Shown here: piece after piece, positions 7,714 to 15,355 of the stretch
Layout: each line of letters starts with the position of its first letter
Position numbering within the stretch: the first letter of the stretch is position 1
Assembly (NCBI GenBank): GCA_016209245.1
Contig: JACQWN010000621.1
Coordinates: 1-15,928, forward strand
Source: Bacteroidia bacterium
GTDB lineage: Bacteria > Bacteroidota > Bacteroidia > Bacteroidales > BM523
Direction of reading: 5' to 3'
Length of the DNA stretch: 15,928 nt
Made by a program: the position numbers and the translations under genes
The notes under the pieces: generated by a model
The model's input: only the letters and a program-made list of their open reading frames with translations
Told to the model about the DNA's origin: nothing
Database searches by the model: none

Positions 7714-9270
7714 TCAATCCCGACAAATATCGCTCACATACCCGCTCGCCTCCTTCCTAGCCTTATCGAAGCCCACGCCTACCAATACAATCTGGCGGCT
7801 ATCGTTCAAAAAAGGTTTGTGGTATTCTTTTTCCCTGATTTGCTGCAGGGCTTCCGATGCTTCGCCCATTTTAAATTCAACTATGTAAATGTATTTGTCG
7901 TTCTTAATAACAGTATCAATTCTTCCTGTAGAGGTTTGCATTTCGCTGTGAATATCAACGCCCACTATAGAGAGTACGGTGTGAATGATGGAGTGGTAGT
8001 AAAATTCCTTGTCGGCTTCGAAGATTTGGTAAGGAATGGAAGCAAAAAGTATATTCAGGTTTTTGACGATGGTATCCCAGTCATTATTGTACAAACCTCT
8101 GAGGATGTACTGGATTGCCTGTGTTGTCCCAGAAAGGTGGCTATAACTGTATATTTCCATCAATTGGTTAAAAAATGATTTTTCAACCTCTCTATTTGGA
8201 TAATCAAGCCAGTATCCTCCAAAATCATCGGAACTTTTAATGGTCAGATATCCGCTCTGAAACATCAGCGAAACAATATCAATATCTTCGATGTCGAACT
8301 TATCGAAAAAAGAGTCTCCGACCAGGATATTACCTGTATGTTCAGGTAGTTTTTTCTGGTTTTTCAATGCGTTGATAAGGAAGGTCGGCGTACCGGTGGC
8401 AAACCAGTAATTCCTGAACTGAAGCTTGGAAAAATAATTAATCAGACTGAAAGGATTATATACAAAATCATTACCGTTCCAGCTATATCCATCGTACCAG
8501 TCTCTGATATCAAGCAGAATTTCTTTTTCGGTTTTTTTATGCTTTTTGGCAGCTTCTTCAAGATAGTCAGCAAAATTAGATTCAACTTCATCCTGTGTAA
8601 TGCCAACAAGCTTTGAAAAATTGTCATCAATAGTAATATCCGTCAAATGATTCAGATCACTGAAAATACTTACTTTGCTAAACTTGCTGACGCCAGTGAT
8701 AAACAGGAATTTGATATTGCCATCGTTGCCTTTTAATGCGGAGTAGAAGTTCTTCAAAATTTCCCGGTTTTCCAAAGCGTTTGATGTTTGCCCCCTTTCA
8801 ATGTAGTCTATAATCGGTTTATCGTATTCGTCAATAAGCACGGCAACTTTGCGCTTGGAACCAAATTGTTCCAGCAGATCATTGAATTTGGTTTTTAAAG
8901 TATCGTCAACCAGTTTGATTTGATATGAAGCAGCGATACGGTCGAGTAAATCGCTTAATGATACGTCCAATTTTTTTTGCTTGAAATCAATTTTGGAAAA
9001 ATCAATATATATTACAGGATATTTTTCCCAGTCTAATTTATCGTAAATATACAAGCCTTTAAATAGTTCCTTGTTGCCTTTGAATATCTCCTCAAGTGTT
9101 GAAACCGTCAATGATTTACCAAAGCGGCGCGGACGGGAAAGGAAATATACACTCCCGCGACTGATTAACTTATAGATGTATTCCGTTTTATCAACGTACA
9201 AATAGTTCTCTTCAATGGGATCGGCGAAATTCTGCTTGCCGATGGGTAGTTTTTTCAAAACGTTGGCCAT
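7714..9270 (-). CDS. AAA-ATPase-like protein with C-terminal PD-(D/E)XK nuclease domain
   Basis: This 518-residue protein matches the plan of a family often present in many copies in Bacteroidota, made of an AAA-ATPase-like N-terminal domain and a PD-(D/E)XK nuclease-superfamily C-terminal domain. The start (LPIGKQNFADPIEENYLYVDKTEYI) is typical. The phosphate loop is RPRRFGKSL (46-54) and the Walker B-like strand VAVLIDEYDKP (142-152). The nuclease-like core is GRID (Asp452) followed by IVEFK (Glu465, Lys467). All key residues are present, so it looks intact. Its biological role is not settled; defence or mobile-element functions have been suggested. It lies 56 bp downstream of ruvB on the same strand and is convergent with the PLP enzyme. 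Multiple near-identical copies elsewhere in the genome would be usual. Confidence 0.9.
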   Translation of the reverse strand: MANVLKKLPIGKQNFADPIEENYLYVDKTEYIYKLISRGSVYFLSRPRRFGKSLTVSTLEEIFKGNKELFKGLYIYDKLDWEKYPVIYIDFSKIDFKQKKLDVSLSDLLDRIAASYQIKLVDDTLKTKFNDLLEQFGSKRKVAVLIDEYDKPIIDYIERGQTSNALENREILKNFYSALKGNDGNIKFLFITGVSKFSKVSIFSDLNHLTDITIDDNFSKLVGITQDEVESNFADYLEEAAKKHKKTEKEILLDIRDWYDGYSWNGNDFVYNPFSLINYFSKLQFRNYWFATGTPTFLINALKNQKKLPEHTGNILVGDSFFDKFDIEDIDIVSLMFQSGYLTIKSSDDFGGYWLDYPNREVEKSFFNQLMEIYSYSHLSGTTQAIQYILRGLYNNDWDTIVKNLNILFASIPYQIFEADKEFYYHSIIHTVLSIVGVDIHSEMQTSTGRIDTVIKNDKYIYIVEFKMGEASEALQQIREKEYHKPFLNDSRQIVLVGVGFDKARKEASGYVSDICRD

Positions 9271-9326
9271 ATCAATATAGTTGAATTAAAAAATAATATC
9301 TATCAGATTTTGGCATTTTTCATAGG

Positions 9327-10349
9327 TTAAAATAATCTTCCCGGTTTTCCAGTATTTATTTTATTAAGATGTTCATACGATTTTTCTGTAGCTTCCCTGC
9401 CACGGGGAGTGCGTTTTATATACCCTTCTTTTATAAGAAATGGCTCATATACCTCTTCAATAGTTCCGTCTTCTTCTCCTATAGCGGTTGCAATCGTATT
9501 TATTCCGACAGGACCTCCTTTAAATTTATCTATTATTGTCAGAAGTATTTTATTATCCATCTCATCAAGACCGTGTTTGTCAATGTTCAAAGCTTCCAGG
9601 GAGTATTTTGTAATTTTCAGGTCAATTTTACCATCCCCTTTAACTTGTGCAAAATCTCTGATTCTGCGAAGAAGGGCATTTGCAATACGGGGCGTTCCCC
9701 TGCTACGGCAAGATATTTCAACAGAAGCTTCTTCCGAAACCGGAACATTAAGAATTTTAGCAGAACGTTTTATAATCTTATGCAATATTTCAGCGTCGTA
9801 ATATTCCAAATGACAAGTAATACTAAAACGTGAGCGTAAGGGACTTGTAAGCAACCCTGACCGGGTTGTAGCTCCGATTAATGTAAATGGATTTAGCTTT
9901 AGTTGTATTGAACGAGCGCTTGGACCTTTGTCAATCAAAATATCAATGCGGTAGTCTTCCATTGCTGAATATAAATATTCCTCGACGATAGGGGCTAACC
10001 GGTGTATTTCGTCAATAAACAGTACATCTCCTTTTTCAAGGTTAGTAAGAAGACCTGCTAAATCGCCGGGTTTTTCCAGCACAGGCCCTGACGAAATTTT
10101 CATGCTTACTCCCAGCTCATTTGCAATAATTCCTGCGAGAGTAGTTTTGCCAAGCCCCGGCGGACCATGAAGCAATACATGGTCTAACGCTTCGCTACGC
10201 AGCTTTGCCGCTTCGACAAATACCTTCAGATTATTAACAACCTTGTTCTGTCCGCTGAAGTCGCTAAAACACAATGGGCGCAACTTCTTTTCAAACTCAA
10301 GGTCAGTTCCTGTGGGTTTGTCTCCGCTTATGTCAAAATATTCTGCCAT
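9327..10349 (-). CDS. ruvB: Holliday junction branch-migration ATPase RuvB
   Basis: RuvB is the hexameric motor that, with RuvA, drives branch migration of Holliday junctions for RuvC cleavage. The 340-residue length is normal. Motifs in order are Walker A GPPGLGKTT (62-70), Walker B VLFIDEIHRL (109-118), sensor 1 IGATTRSG (158-165), the LRSRF region bearing the likely arginine finger (171-175) and sensor 2 RGTPRIANALLRR (217-229). The winged-helix C-terminal part follows (GPVGINTIATAIGEE, then RTPRGREAT). All catalytic residues are present. ruvA and ruvC are not nearby, which is common in Bacteroidota. A TATTTTTG -7 candidate precedes it, so it can be transcribed independently of hipBA. Confidence 0.98.
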   Translation of the reverse strand: MAEYFDISGDKPTGTDLEFEKKLRPLCFSDFSGQNKVVNNLKVFVEAAKLRSEALDHVLLHGPPGLGKTTLAGIIANELGVSMKISSGPVLEKPGDLAGLLTNLEKGDVLFIDEIHRLAPIVEEYLYSAMEDYRIDILIDKGPSARSIQLKLNPFTLIGATTRSGLLTSPLRSRFSITCHLEYYDAEILHKIIKRSAKILNVPVSEEASVEISCRSRGTPRIANALLRRIRDFAQVKGDGKIDLKITKYSLEALNIDKHGLDEMDNKILLTIIDKFKGGPVGINTIATAIGEEDGTIEEVYEPFLIKEGYIKRTPRGREATEKSYEHLNKINTGKPGRLF

Positions 10350-10384
10350 TTAACCTGTAAAAATACTGTAATTCCTGTTTTTTA

Positions 10385-10392
10385 CAAAAATA
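10385..10392 (-). promoter_or_regulatory. Candidate -7 box for ruvB
   Basis: On the minus strand TATTTTTG fits TAnnTTTG and lies 35 bp before the ruvB ATG, within the 85-bp gap after hipA. I see no TTG at the proper distance (the nearest give spacers of 13-16 bp), so support is partial. Confidence 0.35.
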
Positions 10393-10434
10393 CAATACAA
10401 ATTCGCAACAATTCAGCGAGTAATTTTTTAGTAA

Positions 10435-11727
10435 TTACACTTTAAGTAAAGTTTGTTTTATAGCTTTGGTAAGTTTGTTATCTACTCCGGTTTTTTTTGC
10501 ATATTTGTTCCAATTCTGCACTACATCGTTAATTTGGTTAATAATGCTTTCGGCTTTTTTGATGTTCATTTGCCATGCAACAGATAGGAAATCGTCTCGG
10601 GTAATGTTCTTTCTTTTTCCGTTTACGCTTAATGCCTGCTGGCTTACCCAGGGGCTCTCGGGGCGGTAAGAATGGCAAACATCAAAGGCATGCGAAAGTT
10701 TCCACTTTCCTGTTTTATCCATTACAAAAGCAAAATTCTTTGTGTGGTCATCACAATTGCGGGAAAGTACATTAAACACCATGCACCGGAATAACTGCTC
10801 TGCCTGCGGATAAGGCAGACCAAGTAAACGCATGGTTTCAAAAAGCTGTTCGTAACTGTAAGAATTGACATCATTGAAATCGTAATGCTGCATAGCACAA
10901 AAACTCTGCATATGCAATTTTTCTTTGCTTTGTTCCCGGTCAAAGCGGCGGGTCATAAAGTGCGCCCTGTCATTTTTTTCAAGAAGCATACACTCGGTCA
11001 TTTCAATACCTGCATCTTTAGTCATAAGGTGGTAAGCCATTTCCACACGGCCATAACCATGAGTGTTGCCCAACTGCTTATCTGTAACACCATCAAATTT
11101 TATAAGCCAATGGGTAAAGCCCTTGGGGGCTGCTACCTGACCGCTTCGGACTTCCTTTGTTTTCGGGTTATATGCAATAACTGCTTTTGCCCTTGCACCT
11201 CCGGTAGAGGAACCAATTTTTAGTATATCGAGCAGGGCTTTTTCTTCGTTTTCAGAAAGGCTGGCAGAAAAATTTTTTCTTCCGGTAAGAATATCATTGG
11301 CTATTTGAACAAGGTCGTTTATTTCAATTTTTGTGGAAGTATTGTTCCCTTTAGGTTCGGGTGGTTCAAATTCCAATGCACCCATACCACGCTTACCAAT
11401 GAAGCAAAGCATTTCTACAGGATTCATACTTCCCGAAGGACGTCCATTGCGAGCCAGCCAGGCATCAATAAGAGCGTTACCATACCTGTCGGGCAGAATA
11501 TCGGCTAACAAGCCGGGAAGGCCTTTAAAAGCATTGTTATTACGTAGTTCTGGAAAAGAGAAGATACGGCCTGCTGCTTCCATGACCGGCATTTTTAAAG
11601 GTGACAAATCCAAATTATTTTTGAGGAAGGAAGGCTCAAATTCAAAAGAACCTATGCCTGTGGTATGGTCCCATGCAATAGCCCCTACGCGTTTGTTCCA
11701 GATATTTACAAATGCAGTTGAAATCAT
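10435..11727 (-). CDS. hipA: HipA-family serine/threonine kinase toxin
   Basis: HipA-type toxins are kinases that phosphorylate translation factors (glutamyl-tRNA synthetase in E. coli) and induce dormancy; HipB binds and neutralises them. I chose the ATG at 11727 (430 aa) over an in-frame TTG two codons earlier, because the ATG overlaps the hipB stop as TAATG, which favours translational coupling. Length is close to E. coli HipA (440). Residues about 1-120 match the HipA N-terminal subdomain (RVGAIAW; FKGLPGLLADILPDRYG). A Gly-rich nucleotide loop follows near 172-182 (GSSTGGARAKA), with HWLIKFDGV near 206-214. Kinase motifs are SRNCDDHTKNFAF with catalytic Asp326 and Asn331, and the metal-binding Asp349 in LSHAFDVCHSY. 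The kinase looks intact. The exact target cannot be inferred. Confidence 0.93.
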   Translation of the reverse strand: MISTAFVNIWNKRVGAIAWDHTTGIGSFEFEPSFLKNNLDLSPLKMPVMEAAGRIFSFPELRNNNAFKGLPGLLADILPDRYGNALIDAWLARNGRPSGSMNPVEMLCFIGKRGMGALEFEPPEPKGNNTSTKIEINDLVQIANDILTGRKNFSASLSENEEKALLDILKIGSSTGGARAKAVIAYNPKTKEVRSGQVAAPKGFTHWLIKFDGVTDKQLGNTHGYGRVEMAYHLMTKDAGIEMTECMLLEKNDRAHFMTRRFDREQSKEKLHMQSFCAMQHYDFNDVNSYSYEQLFETMRLLGLPYPQAEQLFRCMVFNVLSRNCDDHTKNFAFVMDKTGKWKLSHAFDVCHSYRPESPWVSQQALSVNGKRKNITRDDFLSVAWQMNIKKAESIINQINDVVQNWNKYAKKTGVDNKLTKAIKQTLLKV

Positions 11728-12077
11728 TACCAATCAGATTTTGGTTTGGATACTTTTTTTCCGTTGCGCCTCGCCCTGATACGTTTTGACTGCTCCAGTT
11801 TGGCTAACTGAAGAGGGCTGATTTGCTGTTTTATTTGAAACTCCTGAAGCATATGCAAAAGGTTTAAGGCACGCAAAATCTGAATAAATACGAGCATACT
11901 TGAATTTTCCCCCTTTTCAAATAAACTAAGCGTAGAACGAACGATGCCAGCCTCTTTCGCTAGTTGGCTTTGGGTTTTATTTTGCTGCAAACGGTGGTGC
12001 TTAATAAAAACACCTATAGTCTCCATCATGGCTTTATCGCTTAAAGCGATCCAATATTTATCTGAATTATCAGTCAT
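11727..12077 (-). CDS. hipB: HipB-like XRE-family HTH antitoxin
   Basis: The 116-residue protein has a helix-turn-helix domain at about 20-75 (IGVFIKHHRLQQNKTQSQLA, then KEAGIVRSTLSLFEKGENS), of the Cro/CI (XRE) type. A basic C-terminal tail follows (SKRIRARRNGKKVSKPKSDW). It precedes and overlaps the HipA-type kinase gene by one base, the usual antitoxin-first order. HipB antitoxins dimerise, bind operator palindromes and repress their own operon together with HipA. A perfect 6-bp inverted repeat lies 24 bp upstream of the ATG and abuts the -7 box, which fits autorepression. It is longer than E. coli HipB (88 aa) owing to the tail. Confidence 0.92.
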   Translation of the reverse strand: MTDNSDKYWIALSDKAMMETIGVFIKHHRLQQNKTQSQLAKEAGIVRSTLSLFEKGENSSMLVFIQILRALNLLHMLQEFQIKQQISPLQLAKLEQSKRIRARRNGKKVSKPKSDW

Positions 12078-12100
12078 TAAGTGATTTTTTAATAGTTATT

Positions 12101-12116
12101 GTATGATATTTCATAC
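12101..12116. promoter_or_regulatory. Candidate HipB operator
   Basis: GTATGATATTTCATAC is a perfect 6-bp inverted repeat (GTATGA / TCATAC) with a 4-bp centre. It lies at the expected transcription start of hipBA, overlapping the final base of the -7 box, where a bound repressor would block initiation. Confidence 0.65.
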
Positions 12117-12145
12117 AAAAGTAATATTATTTAATCAATCTGCAA
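12116..12145 (-). promoter_or_regulatory. hipBA promoter, Bacteroidota type
   Basis: On the minus strand TTG (12145-12143) is followed after exactly 19 bp by TACTTTTG (12123-12116), matching TTG-N19-TAnnTTTG. The palindromic operator follows at once, and the hipB ATG is 38 bp beyond the -7 box. Confidence 0.7.
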
Positions 12146-12231
12146 TAGATTTTTCGAACAATTAATTTCAGCACTTGTTTACGAGATAATCACAATCCTG
12201 TAGAAACTGGCTTTCCGATATACAACTATGG

Positions 12232-12260
12232 TTCGATACTTCGGTGGAATAATAACGTTT
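12232..12260. repeat. Arm fragment of the MITE-like family
   Basis: TTCGATACTTCGGTGGAATA, followed by ATAACGTTT, matches, inverted, the left arm of the element at 15356 (GACGTTATTATCCCACCGAA, then GTACGAA) with small differences. No second arm or terminal repeat remains, so it is probably a decayed copy. Confidence 0.5.
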
Positions 12261-12484
12261 GATTAAGGTTGGTGTCATAGAAAATTCCGATGTTTTTTCA
12301 AAGATAGTGTTTTTTTATACTTTTACCCCGTTAATTATATTATATGTTCAACTGGATATTAAAATTTAAAATAAAAATTAACCGCACCTCGCTCTTCTAA
12401 TCCTGTCAATATTTTACCTCAATCATTTCTATACTATTCAGAATATTAGCCACTAATTTCACGAATTAATATGACAAATTTAAG

Positions 12485-12630
12485 TAACTTCTCAATACTT
12501 GCAGGTAAAAATAGCACACGGATAACACGGATTTGGCTGATAAACACGGATTTTATCAGTGTAAATCCGTATAATCCGCGTCATCCGTGTTCTATTATTA
12601 TTACAATTACCTACTGATATTGAATAGTTA
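12485..12630. repeat. Long imperfect intergenic palindrome (ATCCGTGTTATCCGTG type)
   Basis: The outer arms TAACTTCTCAATAC...AGGTA and TACCT...TATTGAATAGTTA are inverted repeats with a few mismatches. Inside them ACACGGATAACACGGATTT pairs with AAATCCGTATAATCCGCGTC and ATCCGTGT, and ACACGGATTTTATCAGTGT lies near the centre. The core resembles a widespread Bacteroidota intergenic repeat. It ends 58 bp before the lyase start codon. Confidence 0.7.
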
Positions 12631-12688
12631 CAAATAATTTAACCCGAACAGTAACAAATTTTATTGATAATTAATAATTGTAAGATTT

Positions 12689-14230
12689 ATGAAAACGTTA
12701 TATATTAGAGGAAAAGGTTTGACAATTAACCATGTCGTTGAAGTAGCGCGTCATGGTAGAAAGGTTGGGCTTCACTCGGAAGCGCTTGAAAGAATAAAAA
12801 AATGCAGGACTATGCTTGAAAAGAAAATTGAAGCACGTGAGATAATGTATGGTGTAAATACCGGTATAGGCGAATTTTCTGAGATTGTTCTGGATGATGA
12901 ACAGGTAAAGCAATTTCAACGGTACCTAATATATAATCATGCTGCAGGTATAGGTGAAGCTGCTCCGGTTGAGCATGTCAGGGCTGCTATGTTATTAAGA
13001 GCCAATGTTCATGCACATGGTAATTCAGGATGCCGCCCGGAAATTACTTTTACACTTATTGAAATGCTTAACAAGGGCGTCACACCTTTTGTTTGCGTCA
13101 AAGGTTCGGTAGGCGCCTGCGGAGATCTTTCATCAATGTCGCAGATTGCATTACTGATGCTCGGAGAAGGACATGCTTTTTATAAAGGCGAATTACTTGA
13201 TGGGCATGTTGCGCTGAAAAGAGCCAAAATACCTATTCCTGGGCTGAAAGCCAGGGATGGTCTGTCCACAATAAACGGTTCTAATTTCCTTACAGGCATG
13301 AGTGCATTAATGTTGTTTGACACCGATAACTGGTTGAAGCAGTCCGAAATCGCATGTGCCATGTCGCTTGAAGCGCTAAAGGCAAATATGAAGCCATATA
13401 ATATAAAAATACTTGAAGTGCGGGGATTTCCAGGTGGTATTCGCAGTGCACGAGCACTTAATAAAATTATTAAAGGAGGCGATTTAGCCCAAGGAAAAGT
13501 AAAAGTAAAAGTTCAGGATGCCTATTCGATGCGTTCCTCGCCACAGGTAATCGGGACCGCCCATGATGCTGTACGTTGGGCACGCCAGCAAGTAGAAACG
13601 GAAATTAATGGCGTCGGCGATAACCCTATATTCTTTCCTGATGAGAACAAGCAGTTATCAGGAGCTAATTTTCAGGGGAGCCCTGTTTCCTTGCCAATGG
13701 ATATGGTTGGTGTCGCAGTCACCATGGTCAGCGTCCTGTCGGAAAGGCGTATGAACCGTTTAAATAACCCGGCTTTAAGTGTCGGATTGCCACCTTTTCT
13801 TACCAAAGGCGCCGGTATGTTTTCCGGATTAATGCTTAGCCAATATGCCGCCGATATGCAGATAGTAGAGCAAAGAATTCTTTCTGCGCCTGCCTCTGTT
13901 CAATCCATTTCTGCTGCTGCCGACCAGGAAGATTTCGTCTCAATGGGAATGAATACCGCTCTGAAAAATATACAGATTCTCGATAATGCATACGGCGTTC
14001 TTGGCATTGAATTTATGGCTGCTGCTCAAGCTCTCGACCTCAGGGAAAAATATGATAAGCCCTATAAATATGGTACAGGGACAGAAGTTGCCAGAAAAAT
14101 TATCCGTAAACATGTAGAATATCTCGACATTGACAGGCCATTATATCCCGACCACAATAAAATGAAAGAGCTGGTCAAATCGTGTGAAATATTACATGAA
14201 GTAGAAAATGTTATTGGCAAGCTGGATTAA
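12689..14230 (+). CDS. Aromatic amino acid ammonia-lyase (HAL/PAL/TAL family), most like histidine ammonia-lyase
   Basis: Family members remove ammonia from His, Phe or Tyr using a methylidene-imidazolone (MIO) cofactor formed from an internal Ala-Ser-Gly. Here the motif is GSVGACGDLSSMSQ with Ala143-Cys144-Gly145, so Cys (codon TGC) replaces the usual Ser. Other active-site elements are present: Tyr54 in MYGVNTG, His84 in YNHAAG, Asn196 in INGSN, Tyr279 and Arg282 in QDAYSMRSSPQ, and Glu414 in DQEDFVSMG. The Gln-Glu-Asp form and the His before AAG are features of histidine ammonia-lyases, and the numbering nearly matches Pseudomonas HAL (Tyr53, Ser143, Asn195, Tyr280, Arg283, Glu414). The 513-residue length is normal. 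No other hut gene is adjacent, so histidine as substrate is a reasoned guess and Tyr/Phe cannot be excluded. It is probably monocistronic. Confidence 0.9.
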   Translation: MKTLYIRGKGLTINHVVEVARHGRKVGLHSEALERIKKCRTMLEKKIEAREIMYGVNTGIGEFSEIVLDDEQVKQFQRYLIYNHAAGIGEAAPVEHVRAAMLLRANVHAHGNSGCRPEITFTLIEMLNKGVTPFVCVKGSVGACGDLSSMSQIALLMLGEGHAFYKGELLDGHVALKRAKIPIPGLKARDGLSTINGSNFLTGMSALMLFDTDNWLKQSEIACAMSLEALKANMKPYNIKILEVRGFPGGIRSARALNKIIKGGDLAQGKVKVKVQDAYSMRSSPQVIGTAHDAVRWARQQVETEINGVGDNPIFFPDENKQLSGANFQGSPVSLPMDMVGVAVTMVSVLSERRMNRLNNPALSVGLPPFLTKGAGMFSGLMLSQYAADMQIVEQRILSAPASVQSISAAADQEDFVSMGMNTALKNIQILDNAYGVLGIEFMAAAQALDLREKYDKPYKYGTGTEVARKIIRKHVEYLDIDRPLYPDHNKMKELVKSCEILHEVENVIGKLD

Positions 14231-14515
14231 TAAAATTTATTTTTATACTATCGAAGATGTGCGTGCAGCAAGTCACGGAATTTTTCCGGCAAAAAAAATT
14301 CACCACAGGTGGAGGTCTGGAAAATAATTAAAGTCAGCCATAACTATGATTAAAACAACCATACTATGAGTACGCCCTGCATGAGCAAAGCGCACTCGTC
14401 TCAAATCTCAATAAAAATTTTAAGATACAAATAAATGAAGCACTATGCAATAGTGCTTTCATAAATTTTTTAGAAACCAAAAGGGCGATTTTTTCTCCTG
14501 ATAGCCAATTTATTT
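14231..14515. other. Intergenic region between convergent lyase and tumE-like genes
   Basis: It holds the hairpin terminator at 14438-14471 and a weaker inverted repeat around 14367-14399 (GAGTACGC / GCGCACTC). I see no coding sequence in the 285 bp. Confidence 0.6.
14438..14471 (+). terminator. Rho-independent terminator candidate
   Basis: AAGCACTAT-GCA-ATAGTGCTT is a perfect 9-bp stem with a 3-base loop (14438-14458). A T-rich tail (CATAAATTTTTTAG) follows after a few bases. It lies between convergent genes and could serve the plus-strand lyase transcript; AT-rich sequence on the other side might let it act on the minus strand too. Confidence 0.55.
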
Positions 14516-14890
14516 TTAATCTTTTAGTATTTTTTGTTCAATTTCTGTTAATATTTTTTCTAAATTAGGTTCACTACTCTCAATTATTCCATTTTCTGTA
14601 TGTTTGTGATGTGGAAATGTTTTAATTTCTCTGTGATGTTGAACATTATCATATCTAAAAATTAATTCTTTGTTTTTATCCATATAATGATATGAATACT
14701 TTTGTTTGCTTTTTTGATTTGTATTAACAACTTCATTAAAATCTAATTGCGAACTATCGTTGAAAAAGACCTCACCTTCTATTGCACCTTTTTCTTGTGT
14801 TAAAGATTGTTTGTTAACAATATAGTCTTCAACAATATGATTAAATTTTTCAAGTGTATTATCAATTTTTTTGAAATATTTTGAAATCAT
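14516..14890 (-). CDS. TumE-like toxin
   Basis: The C-terminal half carries the signature I associate with TumE-family toxins (formerly DUF6516): YSYHYMD (65-71), IFRYDN (77-82), HH (85-86), FPHHKH (92-97) and EPNLEKILTEI (107-117). Residues 1-60 are helical and less typical. The cluster of conserved His and Arg/Tyr residues is reminiscent of small RNase toxins, but I infer no activity. The start ATG overlaps the stop of the upstream antitoxin gene as ATGA, so the two are translationally coupled. The 124-residue length fits. It is AT-rich like its partner, more so than pdxA or the lyase gene, which is compatible with horizontal gain. Confidence 0.75.
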   Translation of the reverse strand: MISKYFKKIDNTLEKFNHIVEDYIVNKQSLTQEKGAIEGEVFFNDSSQLDFNEVVNTNQKSKQKYSYHYMDKNKELIFRYDNVQHHREIKTFPHHKHTENGIIESSEPNLEKILTEIEQKILKD

Positions 14891-15195
14891 AATAGTTGAG
14901 ATAATTGTTTTTTACTATCTAATAATAATTCATAAATTCCTGACCACATCACAAAATCTTTATCATCACCCAATTCCCCGGTTTCAATTTTTTGATAAAA
15001 AATATCACTTTTCATGTTATATTTTATTTCATATTTATTTATAGCAAATTGCATTCGAGCAATTTCACGTTTTAAACGGTTAATATGATAATCAAAAAAT
15101 TTATCAACAAACAAATCGGAATCCCCAAACACATTTATAAGTGTCTGCATTTTACCTACATATTTTGGTTGTAATTTTAATGTTAATTGTTCCAT
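14887..15195 (-). CDS. TumA-like antitoxin
   Basis: The 102-residue protein begins with MEQLTLKLQPKYVGKMQTLI, a beta-strand then helix as in small DNA-binding antitoxins. A long helix follows (about 28-57), then NMKSDIFYQKIETGELGDDKDFVMWSGIYELL (60-91). The (Y/N)xMxSxxFxxKxxxGELGDDxDFxxWxxxYEL pattern is what I associate with antitoxins paired with TumE toxins. It precedes the toxin gene and overlaps it by 4 bp. A partial -7 box, TATCTTTA (15225-15218, minus strand), lies 22 bp upstream of the ATG; no clear TTG or operator palindrome is visible. Confidence 0.72.
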   Translation of the reverse strand: MEQLTLKLQPKYVGKMQTLINVFGDSDLFVDKFFDYHINRLKREIARMQFAINKYEIKYNMKSDIFYQKIETGELGDDKDFVMWSGIYELLLDSKKQLSQLL

Positions 15196-15355
15196 TTCTT
15201 TTAACTTTAATTTTTTGTAAAGATAAGAAATTTTTTATTATCTTTAAATGGCATTTTTCAAACAATGAACGTACCATGAAATAGCTTCGTTTAAAGGGTT
15301 GGATTTATGAAAAGCAGAAATGTTTATAAAAAAACGAATTGTTAATTTTTTGTAA

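Larger units (their letters stand above)
12078..12688. other. Gene-free region between hipB and the ammonia-lyase gene
   Basis: The 611 bp contain the hipBA promoter and operator, an arm fragment of the MITE-like family (12232-12260), a short CACTAATTTCACGAATTAAT stretch (about 12451-12470) of the kind found between Bacteroidota genes, the palindrome at 12485-12630 and a shared 17-mer (12644-12660). No coding region was seen. No good promoter for the lyase gene is apparent. Confidence 0.75.

Noticed and set aside
7687..8178. 163-codon open frame on the plus strand overlapping the PLP enzyme end
   Set aside because: It is antisense to the AAA/PD-(D/E)XK gene, whose nuclease motifs lie there; it shows no domain or signal.
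9369..9833. Plus-strand open frames of 130-154 codons
   Set aside because: Both are antisense to ruvB, which is certain, and their composition is that of a reverse-strand shadow.
10885..11779. Plus-strand open frames of 112 and 148 codons
   Set aside because: They are antisense to hipA, which carries intact kinase motifs across the region.
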